Source: Hygrophila difformis | Taxonomy: Eukaryota > Streptophyta > Magnoliopsida > Lamiales > Acanthaceae | DNA: 64,000 nucleotides | Assembly: GCA_030278955.1 (NCBI GenBank) | Contig: JAOANR010000011.1 | Coordinates: 29,764,403-29,828,402 of the forward strand | Direction of reading: 5' to 3' | Shown here: in pieces, positions 55,401 through 64,000 of the stretch | Position numbering within the stretch: position 1 is the first letter of the stretch | Layout of the letters: each line of letters starts with the position of its first letter | Notes under the pieces: generated by a model | The model's input: the letters and a program-made list of their open reading frames with translations, nothing else | The model's database searches: none | Told to the model about the DNA's origin: nothing | Made by a program: the position numbers and the translations under genes

Positions 55401-57213
55401 CCTGGAGTTGGCAGCGGTCGTTTTCGCTCTAAAGATATGGAGACATTATCTTTATGGGCGGAAGTGTCGAATGTTCACCGACCACAAAAGCTTGAAATAT
55501 ATATTCACTCAGAAGGAGTTGAATTTGAGACAGCGAAGGTGGTTGGAACTTATTAAAGACTACGATTTAGAGATAGCATACCACGAGGGGAAGGCGAATG
55601 TGGTAGCCGATGCCCTAAGTCGGAAAACCCAACACGTGACAAACTCGTTGGTAATTCCGCCGGCATTGTACATGGATTTGGCAAGATTGGAGTTAGAACT
55701 TGTGCATCCTGGCACAGTGAGAGAAACGGTCAATGCCATGGTCGTAGAAACTCCCATATTAGACGAGATTCGACTCGCTCAACCGGGCGACCCGAAACTC
55801 GAGAAGATAAAAGGGTATATTGCCGAAGGAAAGGCAATAGGATTTGCTGTCCACGAGGATGGAAGCATCCGTTTCAAAGGGAGGTGGTGTGTGCCTCTTA
55901 AATGTGCCGAATTGAAGCAAAGGTTGATGGAGGAAGGGCACAACACGCCATATTCCGTACATCCCGGAGGTGACAAGCTATACAAAGATCTGAAGAAGAT
56001 CTATTGGTGGCCGGGAATGAAGAAGGAAGTGGCAAATTTCGTGGCAAGATGTCTCACCTGCCAAAAGGTTAAGGCAGTGCGACATAAACCCTTAGGATTG
56101 ATGCAACCACTAGAGATTCCAAGTTGGAAGTGGGATAGCATCTCAATGGACTTTGTCTCGGGATTACCCCGATCACCTAAAGGCATGAATAAGATTTGGG
56201 TGATTGTGGATAGGCTAACGAAGACAGCCATATTTATCCCAATGAAAGACACGTGGACTATGGACCAATTGGCCCGAGCCTACATTGATAACGTGGTACG
56301 ACGACATGGAGTACCACATGATATCATTTCCGATAGAGACAGTAGATTTGTCTCTCGTTTCTGGACGGAGTTACAAAAAGCTCTCGGTACTCAAATCAAA
56401 ATGAGCACCGCATTCCACCCGATGACGGATGGACAAACCGAGAGAACAATCCAAACACTAGAGGACATGCTGAGAGCATGTGTGTTGGAATTCAAAGGAA
56501 ATTGGGAATCTCATTTACCCTTGATTGAGTTTTCCTATAATAATAGCTACCATGCTAGCATCGGCATGGCACCTTTCGAGGCGTTGTATGGACGAAAGTG
56601 CCGAAGCCCTTTGAGCTGGGAAGAAAACGATAAGTCCGTGGTAGTGGGACCACAACTTATCGAAGACATGGCTCAACAAATCAAAGTGATTCAAGGGAAG
56701 ATGAAAGCCGCACAAGACCGTCAAAAGAGTTATGCCGACGTGAGACGACAAGACCTAGAATTTCAAGTGGGAGATAGAGTCATGCTAAAGATATCACCCA
56801 TGAAGGGGGTGATGCGCTTTGGCAAACGAGGGAAGTTAAGTCCTCGATACATAGGACCTTACGAAATTCTAGAACGAGTCGGAACTCTAGCCTACCGATT
56901 GGCTTTACCGCCACACTTAGATAGAGTTCATAATGTCTTCCATGTCTCGCAACTAAAGAAGTATGTGCCGGACCCGACACATGTACTTCAACCGGAGATA
57001 ATTGAGCTCGATGAAGATTTGACTTACGAAGAAGTCCCAGTGCGTATTCTCGATACTAAGGAACGAGTAACGAGGAACAAAACCGTCAAAATGATCAAGG
57101 TTCTTTGGTCAAACCACGAAAGTGAGACGGCAACTTGGGAAGTAGAATCCGACATGAGAGAACGATACCCGACATTGTTCCAAACCGATACCGACACAGT
57201 TATGGGGACATAA
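52482..57213 (+). pseudogene. Element D gag-pol polyprotein, near-intact chromovirus
   Basis: Start ATG 52482 (MAPRGRGRGR), matching B; an upstream in-frame ATG at 52440 is less likely because an acceptor-like CAG lies between them. Gag capsid about residues 95-260; knuckles CPRCGQPHLARGC and CYRCGRMGHVRRDC about 315-346; Gln/Asn/Pro-rich linker; protease LFDSGAS about 453; RT about 634-830 with FIDDIL about 788; RNase H with YSDASKEG about 935; integrase HPGGDK...CLTC about 1155-1190, core Asp (MDFVSG, about 1220), Asp (DRDSRF, about 1285), Glu (ERT, about 1318); chromodomain [20 protein letters not shown] about 1535-1555. One extra A near 53970 (A run of 4, not 3 as in B) shifts frame in protease, and CGA is TGA at 55231-55233 in RNase H. 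All else is open. Confidence 0.92.
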
Positions 57214-57236
57214 CTGCAATCTTAAGGGGGAGAGGA
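57197..57236 (+). other. Hairpin 1 and relic polypurine tract (element D)
   Basis: CAGTTATGGGGACATAACTG (57197-57216) spanning the pol stop, then ATCTTAAGGGGGAGAGGATG; the LTR does not start here but 200 bp on. Confidence 0.75.
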
Positions 57237-57397
57237 TGTGATACCACCTATTTTCGTGCACTTTTGTAAACTTTTGAACTACGTTATGGCTTGATCCCTT
57301 TACCGGGTACGTAGGCAGCTTAGAAGTTTTAATTCTAAGTTCAGTCACAACATAATAAAACAAACACAAGACCTTTAGCACGAGAAAAGCCGAAACA

Positions 57398-57436
57398 CAA
57401 CTTCGAGGACGAAGTTGATTCTTAAGGAGGGTAGAC
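57398..57436 (+). other. Hairpin 2 and active polypurine tract (element D)
   Basis: CAACTTCGAGGACGAAGTTG (57398-57417) followed by ATTCTTAAGGAGGGTAGAC and LTR at 57437. The stretch between the two modules (57237-57397) holds the former LTR start (TTTTGAACTACGTTATGGCT onward). Confidence 0.8.
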
Positions 57437-60044
57437 TGTAATACCCGTGAATTTTCCATCATAAAATAAAACCATAATTAAGTAAATAAATAATAAATAA
57501 AATAAATACCATAAATAAATAAACGAATCCAGCAAATAAAGAAGTAAATAAAGATAAGGAAATGAGCAATGAGATTTTTACTTAAAAAGGAATTTAATTG
57601 GATAAGAAGAATTGTTAAAGGTAAATAAATGGTACACCAAAACCCGACACTAATGAACTCGAGGATTTGAGTCCAAAACATCCAATTAGACCCGAGAATA
57701 AATTTAGAGAGAAAGTAGAAACCCGAAGATACCCCGGAAATCGGAATTCGGAAGCATAGAGGGATAGAAACCCGAAAGAGAGGCGGAAAAGCACGACGGA
57801 TCGCACGACCCGCCCGGACCGAAGTCCAGGCGAGAGTCGCGCGGTGGCCGCGCGGTGAAGGGGGATTAGCGCGCCACGACCGCGCCATTTGACAGATTTG
57901 GTTGTTGCGTGAATCTCTCGCCCGAACGCGGATTTTTCGACTTTCGGTTGAACATCTCTCGACCCAAGACCTTTAGGTCAGATGTTGGACGCCCTAGGGA
58001 TTGAGAAATCTATAAATAAGCCCCTTGGGAGCCCCAAACAAGTTTACAAAACCCTACAACCTTCTATACGTTCGAAACCCTAAATTCGGAGTCGACGGAA
58101 AGCACCAAACGGAGGCAGCAGCTTTGGACGAAAATCCAAGGATCTCCAAACGTTGTGGTAAGCTCTAGTCCGATAAATCTTTTCACGTTTCAATCCGAAA
58201 ACGGATTCTAACTTCGGTTCTTCTCTTTCTACACCCCGTATTGGATTTGGATCGTAGAACTCGACGAACGGAGAGGAGAAACGGTGATCTGGAAGCCACG
58301 CCTCCGAATTAGACATCCCCGACATTCATAAACTCAGTAAGTTAACTCTTACATGGTTTTGGGATGAATTAAAACATTCAAAACTAAAAGATTATCAAGA
58401 AACCGTAAATCTGTCAATCTAAACTTTCTATCGGCGCAACAGATTTGTTGAATTTTTCCGAACCTTAAAACGAACTCAAACGGAAAAACTTAAAACATGA
58501 AAAACGTTCCTAAGACTTAGATCTAGCTACTGTAAAGTTTTGAGAATTTTTAGAATTGATTTGATATGTGAAAACCCATTGAAACCGAGCTGTTTAAATC
58601 TAGATCTTGAAATCTTGGACAGAACTTAGGAATGATCTTGATCACGTTTTTGACATACGATCTAGGCTGTTTTAGATCTTTGGCCGAACATAAAAGTTGT
58701 AGATAAAAGTCTTAAGATGATCTCTGTCAAATTTCATTAAATTTGGAGTTGAATTGCTATGGTAGAATTCGAAATCTTTAAACTGTGACACATTAAACTC
58801 GGACAGAATTCTTCTTATGCGAAAATTGGTGATTTTGACCTACTTAGGTATCTCGGATTGAAAAAGTTAAAACACGAAAGTTGTAGATCTTGATGTTTCC
58901 GAGTCCGATATGAAATTTTGGAATTTTTGGATTTAAATCTGATTTTAGACAAATTTTAGAGTAAACTGTGATTTACCGAAACGAAATCTTGAAATCTTGT
59001 TGAAACATGGGATTAACCTTTAGGGTTGAAACGAGTTGAGATGTTATTTCTTAATAAATACAATTGAAGTCAGATTTTAAAAATTAAATCCCCTTACAAA
59101 CTTGATAGATTAAAATTAGGGGTGAGTGCTCTGCAGGGTGCCCCCTAACGATTCACTTCGTGCCGTAATGGACGATGGTGACCCCGCGCGCTAAACTTGA
59201 GATATGGATTGCCTAAACGGCGAAATATAGAGCCTACACTCTCGTGAATATCCGTATGGATTTCCCGAGGCTCCGGAGTGGTACTGGGTATGGCTGATAC
59301 GGTTGCGGCCGTCGGGCTACCGGCTAAACTTGTTGACATCGCGATTTTATCGTGAAACTTTGAAATACCAAATCGGGGATGTAATGGGGATTCTAAATTA
59401 AATTAAACTAGATTAAATTATATTGTTGTCCAATTAAATTATTTAAATGCTTTATTTAAATTATGGCTTTTATGATGATCCATGTGATATGTGTTATTAA
59501 ATAGAGCCCTGAGATAATTTAGGCTACTGGACACTTGATTAGATTAAATTATATATTATGTTATTATCATGTTTTTGTTAAATTATTGAATTAATGGCTT
59601 TTAAACCCTACGATCATGCATGTATTAACTTACTCAGCAATTTTGCTGACTAAAACCATTTTTATTCCTTTCCTTACAGAATATGTGGAATGAGCATGTG
59701 TGAGCACGATTCATGCATGGGATTTTGGAGAACACTTATTTTGCTTTTAAATTCGTACTTAGACTATATTATGAACGGGCCTGTTTAACCCGTGTTTTGG
59801 CCATGTCGGCCCCTTTTATATTTTCCGCTGCGATATTGTACTAAACTAAATATTTCCGCTGCGCTAGGCTATTATTGTTATTTTCGAATTATATTGTATG
59901 GGCTATTTGAATGCTTAAAATGTTTTGTTAAATACTGCAATACCTAGCCTTGCATCTCTTTAGTAAGCTCGGAGAAACCGTGTCTTACTAGGGAGATGTG
60001 GCGGTGACATCCCGACCTGGGTGACCAAAAACCGGGGTGTTACA
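57437..60044 (+). repeat. Element D 3' LTR
   Basis: 2,608 bp, TGTAATACCCGTG to GGGGTGTTACA; one 1-nt indel and about 32 substitutions against the 5' LTR. Confidence 0.92.
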
Positions 60045-62392
60045 GTAGGTTTGGTCAGCAAAAACGTGCTGAGTAAGTTAATACATAGGATATGATCAAG
60101 GGGTTTCATAGCCATTAATTAACTTAACAAAACATCATAGTAGACATTATACCATTTAATTAAGTAAAACTTAATCGCATAATTTAAAACATGGATTCTA
60201 AGTGACCATAAATATAGCGTGCAAGGTAAAATAATTCCAAGACATAATTTAAAAGCATAATTTAAATAAAAGAAGTAAATTCAAAGTCTTTTAATTTCCC
60301 CGTTACTCCATAGTCGAGTATCAAGATTTCATTGATATTTCAAGTATTTCTCGATTGCATCGCAATCTCTACCATATTCAAGTAACCGTTGGCTGCAACC
60401 AAATCCGCCATACCCATTACCACTCCGGAGCCTCGAGAAACCCATACGGATACTCCCGAGAGTGTAGGCCCTAAATATCTCGCCGTTTTGGCATAATTTC
60501 TCATAAAGTTCACCCTTGTCCATTTAGGCATGAAGCGAAAAGCTAGGGGGCACCCTATAGAGCACTCACCCTCTACGTAGAAAGCTCAATCTAGTCATAA
60601 TGGAATTTTGAAAAGCGTTGTTTTTATTTTTCAAAAGAAGTTTCGTTCGCATGTTTAGAAAGGACCAATTTGTAAAGTTTCGCAATTTCCTCAAAAATAT
60701 ATATTTCATATGGCCGTTGTCCGCGCCATTCACATTTAAAAATTCATTTCAGGGTAGAAATATCGGAAAATTCTACAGTAGCTCGAAAACACAGTGGCGA
60801 ACAAGTTTCGTGTTTTAATTTTTTCGATCCGGGGTAAGGAAATGAGTCAAAAGTTTGAATTTGTGCAAAGACAACAAGCTGTCAGGATTCAGGATGTAGT
60901 AATTTTCAAAGATCCGATTTTTAACTTATCAAAATGAACTTCAAAAGCTCTGAAATTTTACTGGCACAATATTAACATAATTATCTACAACTTTGGTTTT
61001 GAAACAGAAGTCTAATTCCAATTGGATCACTTATGAAAAATTGGATCAATTTCAAAAACCAATTCTGTCAGCTTTTATAAGTTCTAAGAAAACCCAGATT
61101 AGTTCCGTTCGAATTCGGAGGTTCAAATCTTGACAAACATTTATGAAATTTTACAGAGGTATTCATAACTCATATATCTACAAATTTGATGTTCAACTCT
61201 ATTCCTAATTCGGCCTAGGTCTAGTGTCAAAAATAGCCAAGAAATTCGAGACATAAATCTGTCACCATTTCAAGAGTCGAATTAAATGCAGGTTCATCCG
61301 GGTAAGTTTTCAGGTAACAAAACTTAATGAAAAATTATGAAATTTTTACACAACATATACCAGGGTCTTAGGAACACTTTTTATGTTTTGAGCTTTCTCG
61401 TTTGAGCATTTTAATAGGTCTGAAAAATTCATACAAATATTTTGCGCGTGTGAAAACAGTTTTTATTATGATTTCTTGTTAAGTCTTTTCGTTCGGTTGA
61501 TTTTGGTCTGTCAAAACCATAAGTAAGCATTAACATACTTGAATTGGATTATCCGGCTCATCTAATTCATAGAAGTGGCCTCCTCGTTCACCGTTAGACT
61601 CCTAGATCCGTCGAAATCTTCCTTCTTGGTCGGAATCGGGGTTTAGAAAAGAAAAAGGGCCAAGTTAGAACTCGTGTGCGAATACGAATGGAATTAAATC
61701 AAAAAAGCCTTACCAACAGTGATGGGGAGTCTCTGAAATTCATCCAATCTTGGTCATTGCTGCCTTCGTGCCTCCGACGACTTGGAAATTAGGGTTTTGA
61801 AAGTGTTTAGAGATTCAGAAGAGTTTGAAAAGTGTCCGGGGTCGAAGGAGAAGGTATTTACAGACTTAAGAGACCAGTAGGACGTCCAAGAGCTATCTTG
61901 GAGTATCTTGGGCCGAAAGACGTACAACCGACGTCGAAAAATCCGAAATCGGACGAGTAAATCTCGCTTTGCCCGTTTCTGGGAGCTGGCGCGCCCGTGG
62001 CGCGCAGAAGGGCTCGCCCCGCGCGGCATTGGCCTGGACTTCGGTCCGGGCCGGGTCGTGCGATCCGTCGGGCCTTTCCTTCTCTCTTTCGGACTTCTAT
62101 CATTCTATGTTCTTGGGCTTCGATTTTTGGGCTATTTTTGGGCTCCAATTACCTATCTTAATTTTATTTGGATCTTAATTAAATTTTGGATTCGAATTAG
62201 TGAGTCCATTTGTATTAGGTTCCCGTGTAATAATTTATTTAATTAGTTTGTCTTCTGCTTCACAGGCTCTTGGAACTTAGTTCCTTCTTGAATTAAATTC
62301 CTTTTCTCCTTTCTTTCTGTAATTATTTATTTATTTATGTATTGTATTTAATTATTTATTTATTTTACGTTGCAAAAATTTCGTGTATTACA
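60045..62392 (-). repeat. Element C middle LTR, part right of element D
   Basis: Continues the LTR interrupted at 48893 (GTAGG repeated at 60045-60049) and ends, on the minus strand, TGTAATACACGAAATTTTTGC at 62392. It is about 50 bp shorter than the left LTR, mainly from the AT tract and the 44240-44320 segment, but has about 40 bp near 61125-61160 lacking in the left LTR. Confidence 0.88.
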
Positions 62393-62694
62393 GTCTACCC
62401 TTCTTAATAATCAACTTTGTGCTAGAAATTGCGTTTCGGCTTTTCTCGCGCTCAGAGCTAGGGTCCTTTCGTTTATTTTATTATTTTGTGACTGAACTTA
62501 GAATTAAAATTTCTAAGCTGCCTACGTACCTCGTGAAGGGATCAAGCCATGAGGTAGTTCAAAATAATTTGAATTTATTTATTTTTTATTAAGGATACAT
62601 ATTGTCGAGCCAAACTCAAAAATAAAAGCCCATACCTTATTACGGGGTATCACATCCTCTCCCCCTTAGGAGCTCAGTTATGTCCCCATAACTG
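62393..62694 (-). other. Element C copy 2: hairpin-polypurine region, partly decayed
   Basis: Hairpin 1 is intact (62675-62694). Hairpin 2 has decayed: CAACTTTGTGCTAGAAATTG no longer pairs well, and the tract reads ATTATTAAGAAGGGTAGAC. Confidence 0.75.
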
Positions 62695-63765
62695 CCTACT
62701 CATTATTCTCAAAAAGGTTCGAGTATCGTCGCCTTGCGCAGGTATGTTTGCTTGATTTATCACTTTCAACGTCCCATGGGTCTCCCTTAATTATTCAGCT
62801 GGTCCCGATTTTTGTTTTGGTTCGGGTTCTGTTGAGGGTGTTGATTTTGGAGTCGATGCCTCTGGTTGTTGTCATTTTGACCGTTAGGGTTCCGTGGCTG
62901 GTCAGGTCCGGCGACCAGATCCTCTCTTTTAGTGATATTCTTAATCTGGGTTCGACACTCTTTCATCCGATGTCCACGTCGACCACATCGGAAGCATGTG
63001 TCGGGTTGAGGGTATCCTCTCACCAGATGAGGTTGGTTACACCTTGGGCATCGGGTTACTTAGTCCTTACGGTTGAAAATCCTTCTATTGTTGCCTCCAT
63101 CGTTTCCTTGGGCTGGTCCATTTGGGCATCACGAAAATTATTCCTACCCGGGTCATTATCAGTTCTGTGGTTCTTATCTCTCTTGTCTTGTCCTCGGGGA
63201 CCTCGGCTTGTCTCACCTATCGTCTTCCGCTTCAGTCCTTGAACTCGTGCAATCGTTACCGCACGATCATAAACAGCTTGTTGGTCAGGGTAGTGCACCC
63301 CTATGATCACCTCGCGAATTGCTAGATTTAAGCCCATTTCGAACTTCTGGGCTTTCTCCATGTCCGTCGACACCAACCTTGGCGCAAATCTTACCAGATC
63401 CTTAAACCGGGTGTAGTGTTCCTGCACCGTTTGACCTTCTTGTTTTAATGATAGGAATTCCTCGTACATTGCTGCTTTCGTGCTCATAGGATAGAATCGA
63501 TCCCTGAGCAGCTCCATGAACTCTGCCCACGAATAGGGCTCTTCCTCCTCAGTCAACTTCCCTTGGGTGGCCTGCCACCAATCATCTACTTCGCCTCCCA
63601 AGTAGTACGAGGCGACGCGTACTTTCTCCCCTTCCGGGCACTTCACTGCGTTCAACAGTTTGTCGAACGTCCTTATCCATTCCTCCAATTTGGCCGGATC
63701 CTCCTCACCCGCGTAGTGTGGTGGCTGGTAAGGGTTCACCATAGCCAGATAATTGATGCGGGCCT
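62679..63765 (-). pseudogene. Element C copy 2 gag, truncated at the start
   Basis: Begins inside gag (ARINYLAMVNPYQPPHYAGE) where an A-type LTR is inserted, so the first ~75 codons are outside. Capsid part open to about 63056, with a 1-nt loss near 63100 relative to copy 1; knuckle CFRCGRRGHRMKEC is intact near 62985. The same junction from gag into the pol C-terminus as copy 1 is present, showing both copies descend from one deletion event. Confidence 0.78.
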
Positions 63766-64000
63766 TGTAACACCCGAGGAAAAATAAATTCAAATTGTTT
63801 TGAACTACGTCATGACTTGATCCCTTCACAGGGTACGTAGACAGCTTGGAAATCTAAATTCCAAGTTCAGTCACGAAATTATCACAAAATAAAAGCATAA
63901 CCGAAAACATTCAACGTTAAACATGAAGAAACCGAAACACAACTTTAGGAAAATCATTAAGGAGGGACGGGACCAATTTAAGTAGACGAATTATTATACG
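63766..64000 (+). mobile_element. Start of another A-type LTR, continuing past the window
   Basis: TGTAACACCCGAGG at 63766, then the block ACTACGTCATGACTTGATCC to GTACGTAGACAGCTTGG, close to 30790-31020 and 39605-39840. Inserted in element C copy 2 gag; the candidate left target duplication is GGCCT (63761-63765). Confidence 0.85.

Larger units (their letters stand above)
48894..60044 (+). mobile_element. Element D: best-preserved full-length Ty3/gypsy chromovirus
   Basis: 11,151 bp with 5-bp duplication GTAGG (48889-48893 and 60045-60049). 5' LTR, tRNA-Met primer site, ORF0, gag-pol with a single 1-nt insertion and a single nonsense codon, two hairpin-polypurine modules, 3' LTR. LTRs of 2,609 and 2,608 bp differ by about 32 substitutions by eye (about 1.2 percent). 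Close relative of B in coding sequence but with a different LTR start (TGTAATACCCGTGAATTTTC). Confidence 0.93.
43325..63765 (-). mobile_element. Element C: tandem gag-only LTR retrotransposon, split by element D
   Basis: On the minus strand, from the right: internal copy 2 (63765 to 62393, truncated by an A-type LTR), middle LTR (62392 to 60045 plus 48893 to 48519), internal copy 1 (48518 to 46096), left LTR (46095 to 43325). The middle LTR is flanked by a polypurine tract on one side and a primer site on the other, so it serves two units. Both internal copies run from gag straight into the last codons of pol; protease to chromodomain is deleted. Unequal recombination between LTRs is the simplest origin of the tandem. 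Confidence 0.8.

Noticed and set aside
63056..63829. 257-codon frame starting in the LTR at 63766 and running into gag
   Set aside because: The first ~20 residues come from the antisense of the inserted LTR; the join is an insertion accident, not a gene start.

Overview
This window is plant nuclear DNA, almost certainly from a eudicot with a large, repeat-rich genome. I see no host protein gene, rRNA or functional tRNA gene. Nearly every base belongs to nested LTR retrotransposons, plus one CACTA DNA transposon and a little single-copy-like, AT-rich flank with Helitron-like remains. Evidence for a plant host: Ty3/gypsy chromovirus polyproteins (gag, protease, reverse transcriptase, RNase H, integrase, C-terminal chromodomain, most like Tekay/Del), initiator-tRNA-Met primer sites, a CACTACAAGAAAA CACTA terminus, and plant-type splice and TATA signals.

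Layout. (1) 1-2883 is the end of a plus-strand LTR inserted into (2) element F, minus strand, 2884-10712. F keeps LTRs, primer site, a small leader ORF and the last stretch of pol, but the rest of gag-pol is replaced by a 'plant transposon protein'-like gene running antisense. (3) Element B, plus, 10910-30784, is a decayed full-length chromovirus holding a 1.15 kb CACTA element (13418-14571) in its leader and the complete element E (minus, 22938-30678, gag-protease only) in its 3' LTR. (4) Element A, plus, 30790-42414, is a full-length decayed chromovirus directly abutting B; the two share one TACAT target site. (5) 42415-43324 is flank. (6) From 43325 to 63765 lies a minus-strand tandem of a gag-only deletion derivative (element C): LTR, internal, LTR, second internal. 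Its middle LTR is split by (7) element D, plus, 48894-60044, the best preserved chromovirus (one frameshift, one nonsense codon). (8) 63766-64000 is the start of another A-type LTR inserted into the second C gag.

How the parts relate. A, B, D and F share a leader architecture: primer site, then a small coiled-coil ORF with an acidic tail ('ORF0'), then one gag-pol reading frame. Every LTR examined carries a pair of GTAAG(T/C) splice-donor-like sites. ORF0 starts directly after an AG, and gag starts one base after an AG that has a CTAAT branch-point-like motif upstream in B, D and C. This suggests, as inference, that ORF0 and gag are expressed from alternatively spliced leaders.

Other main signals: a perfect 8-9 bp hairpin sits directly upstream of each polypurine tract, in two unrelated families and twice over in B, C and D; the LTR start has moved about 240 bp in B, C and D, leaving the old LTR start as internal sequence; and A-type LTRs hold arrays of hairpins with an invariant 13-nt loop but co-varying stems.
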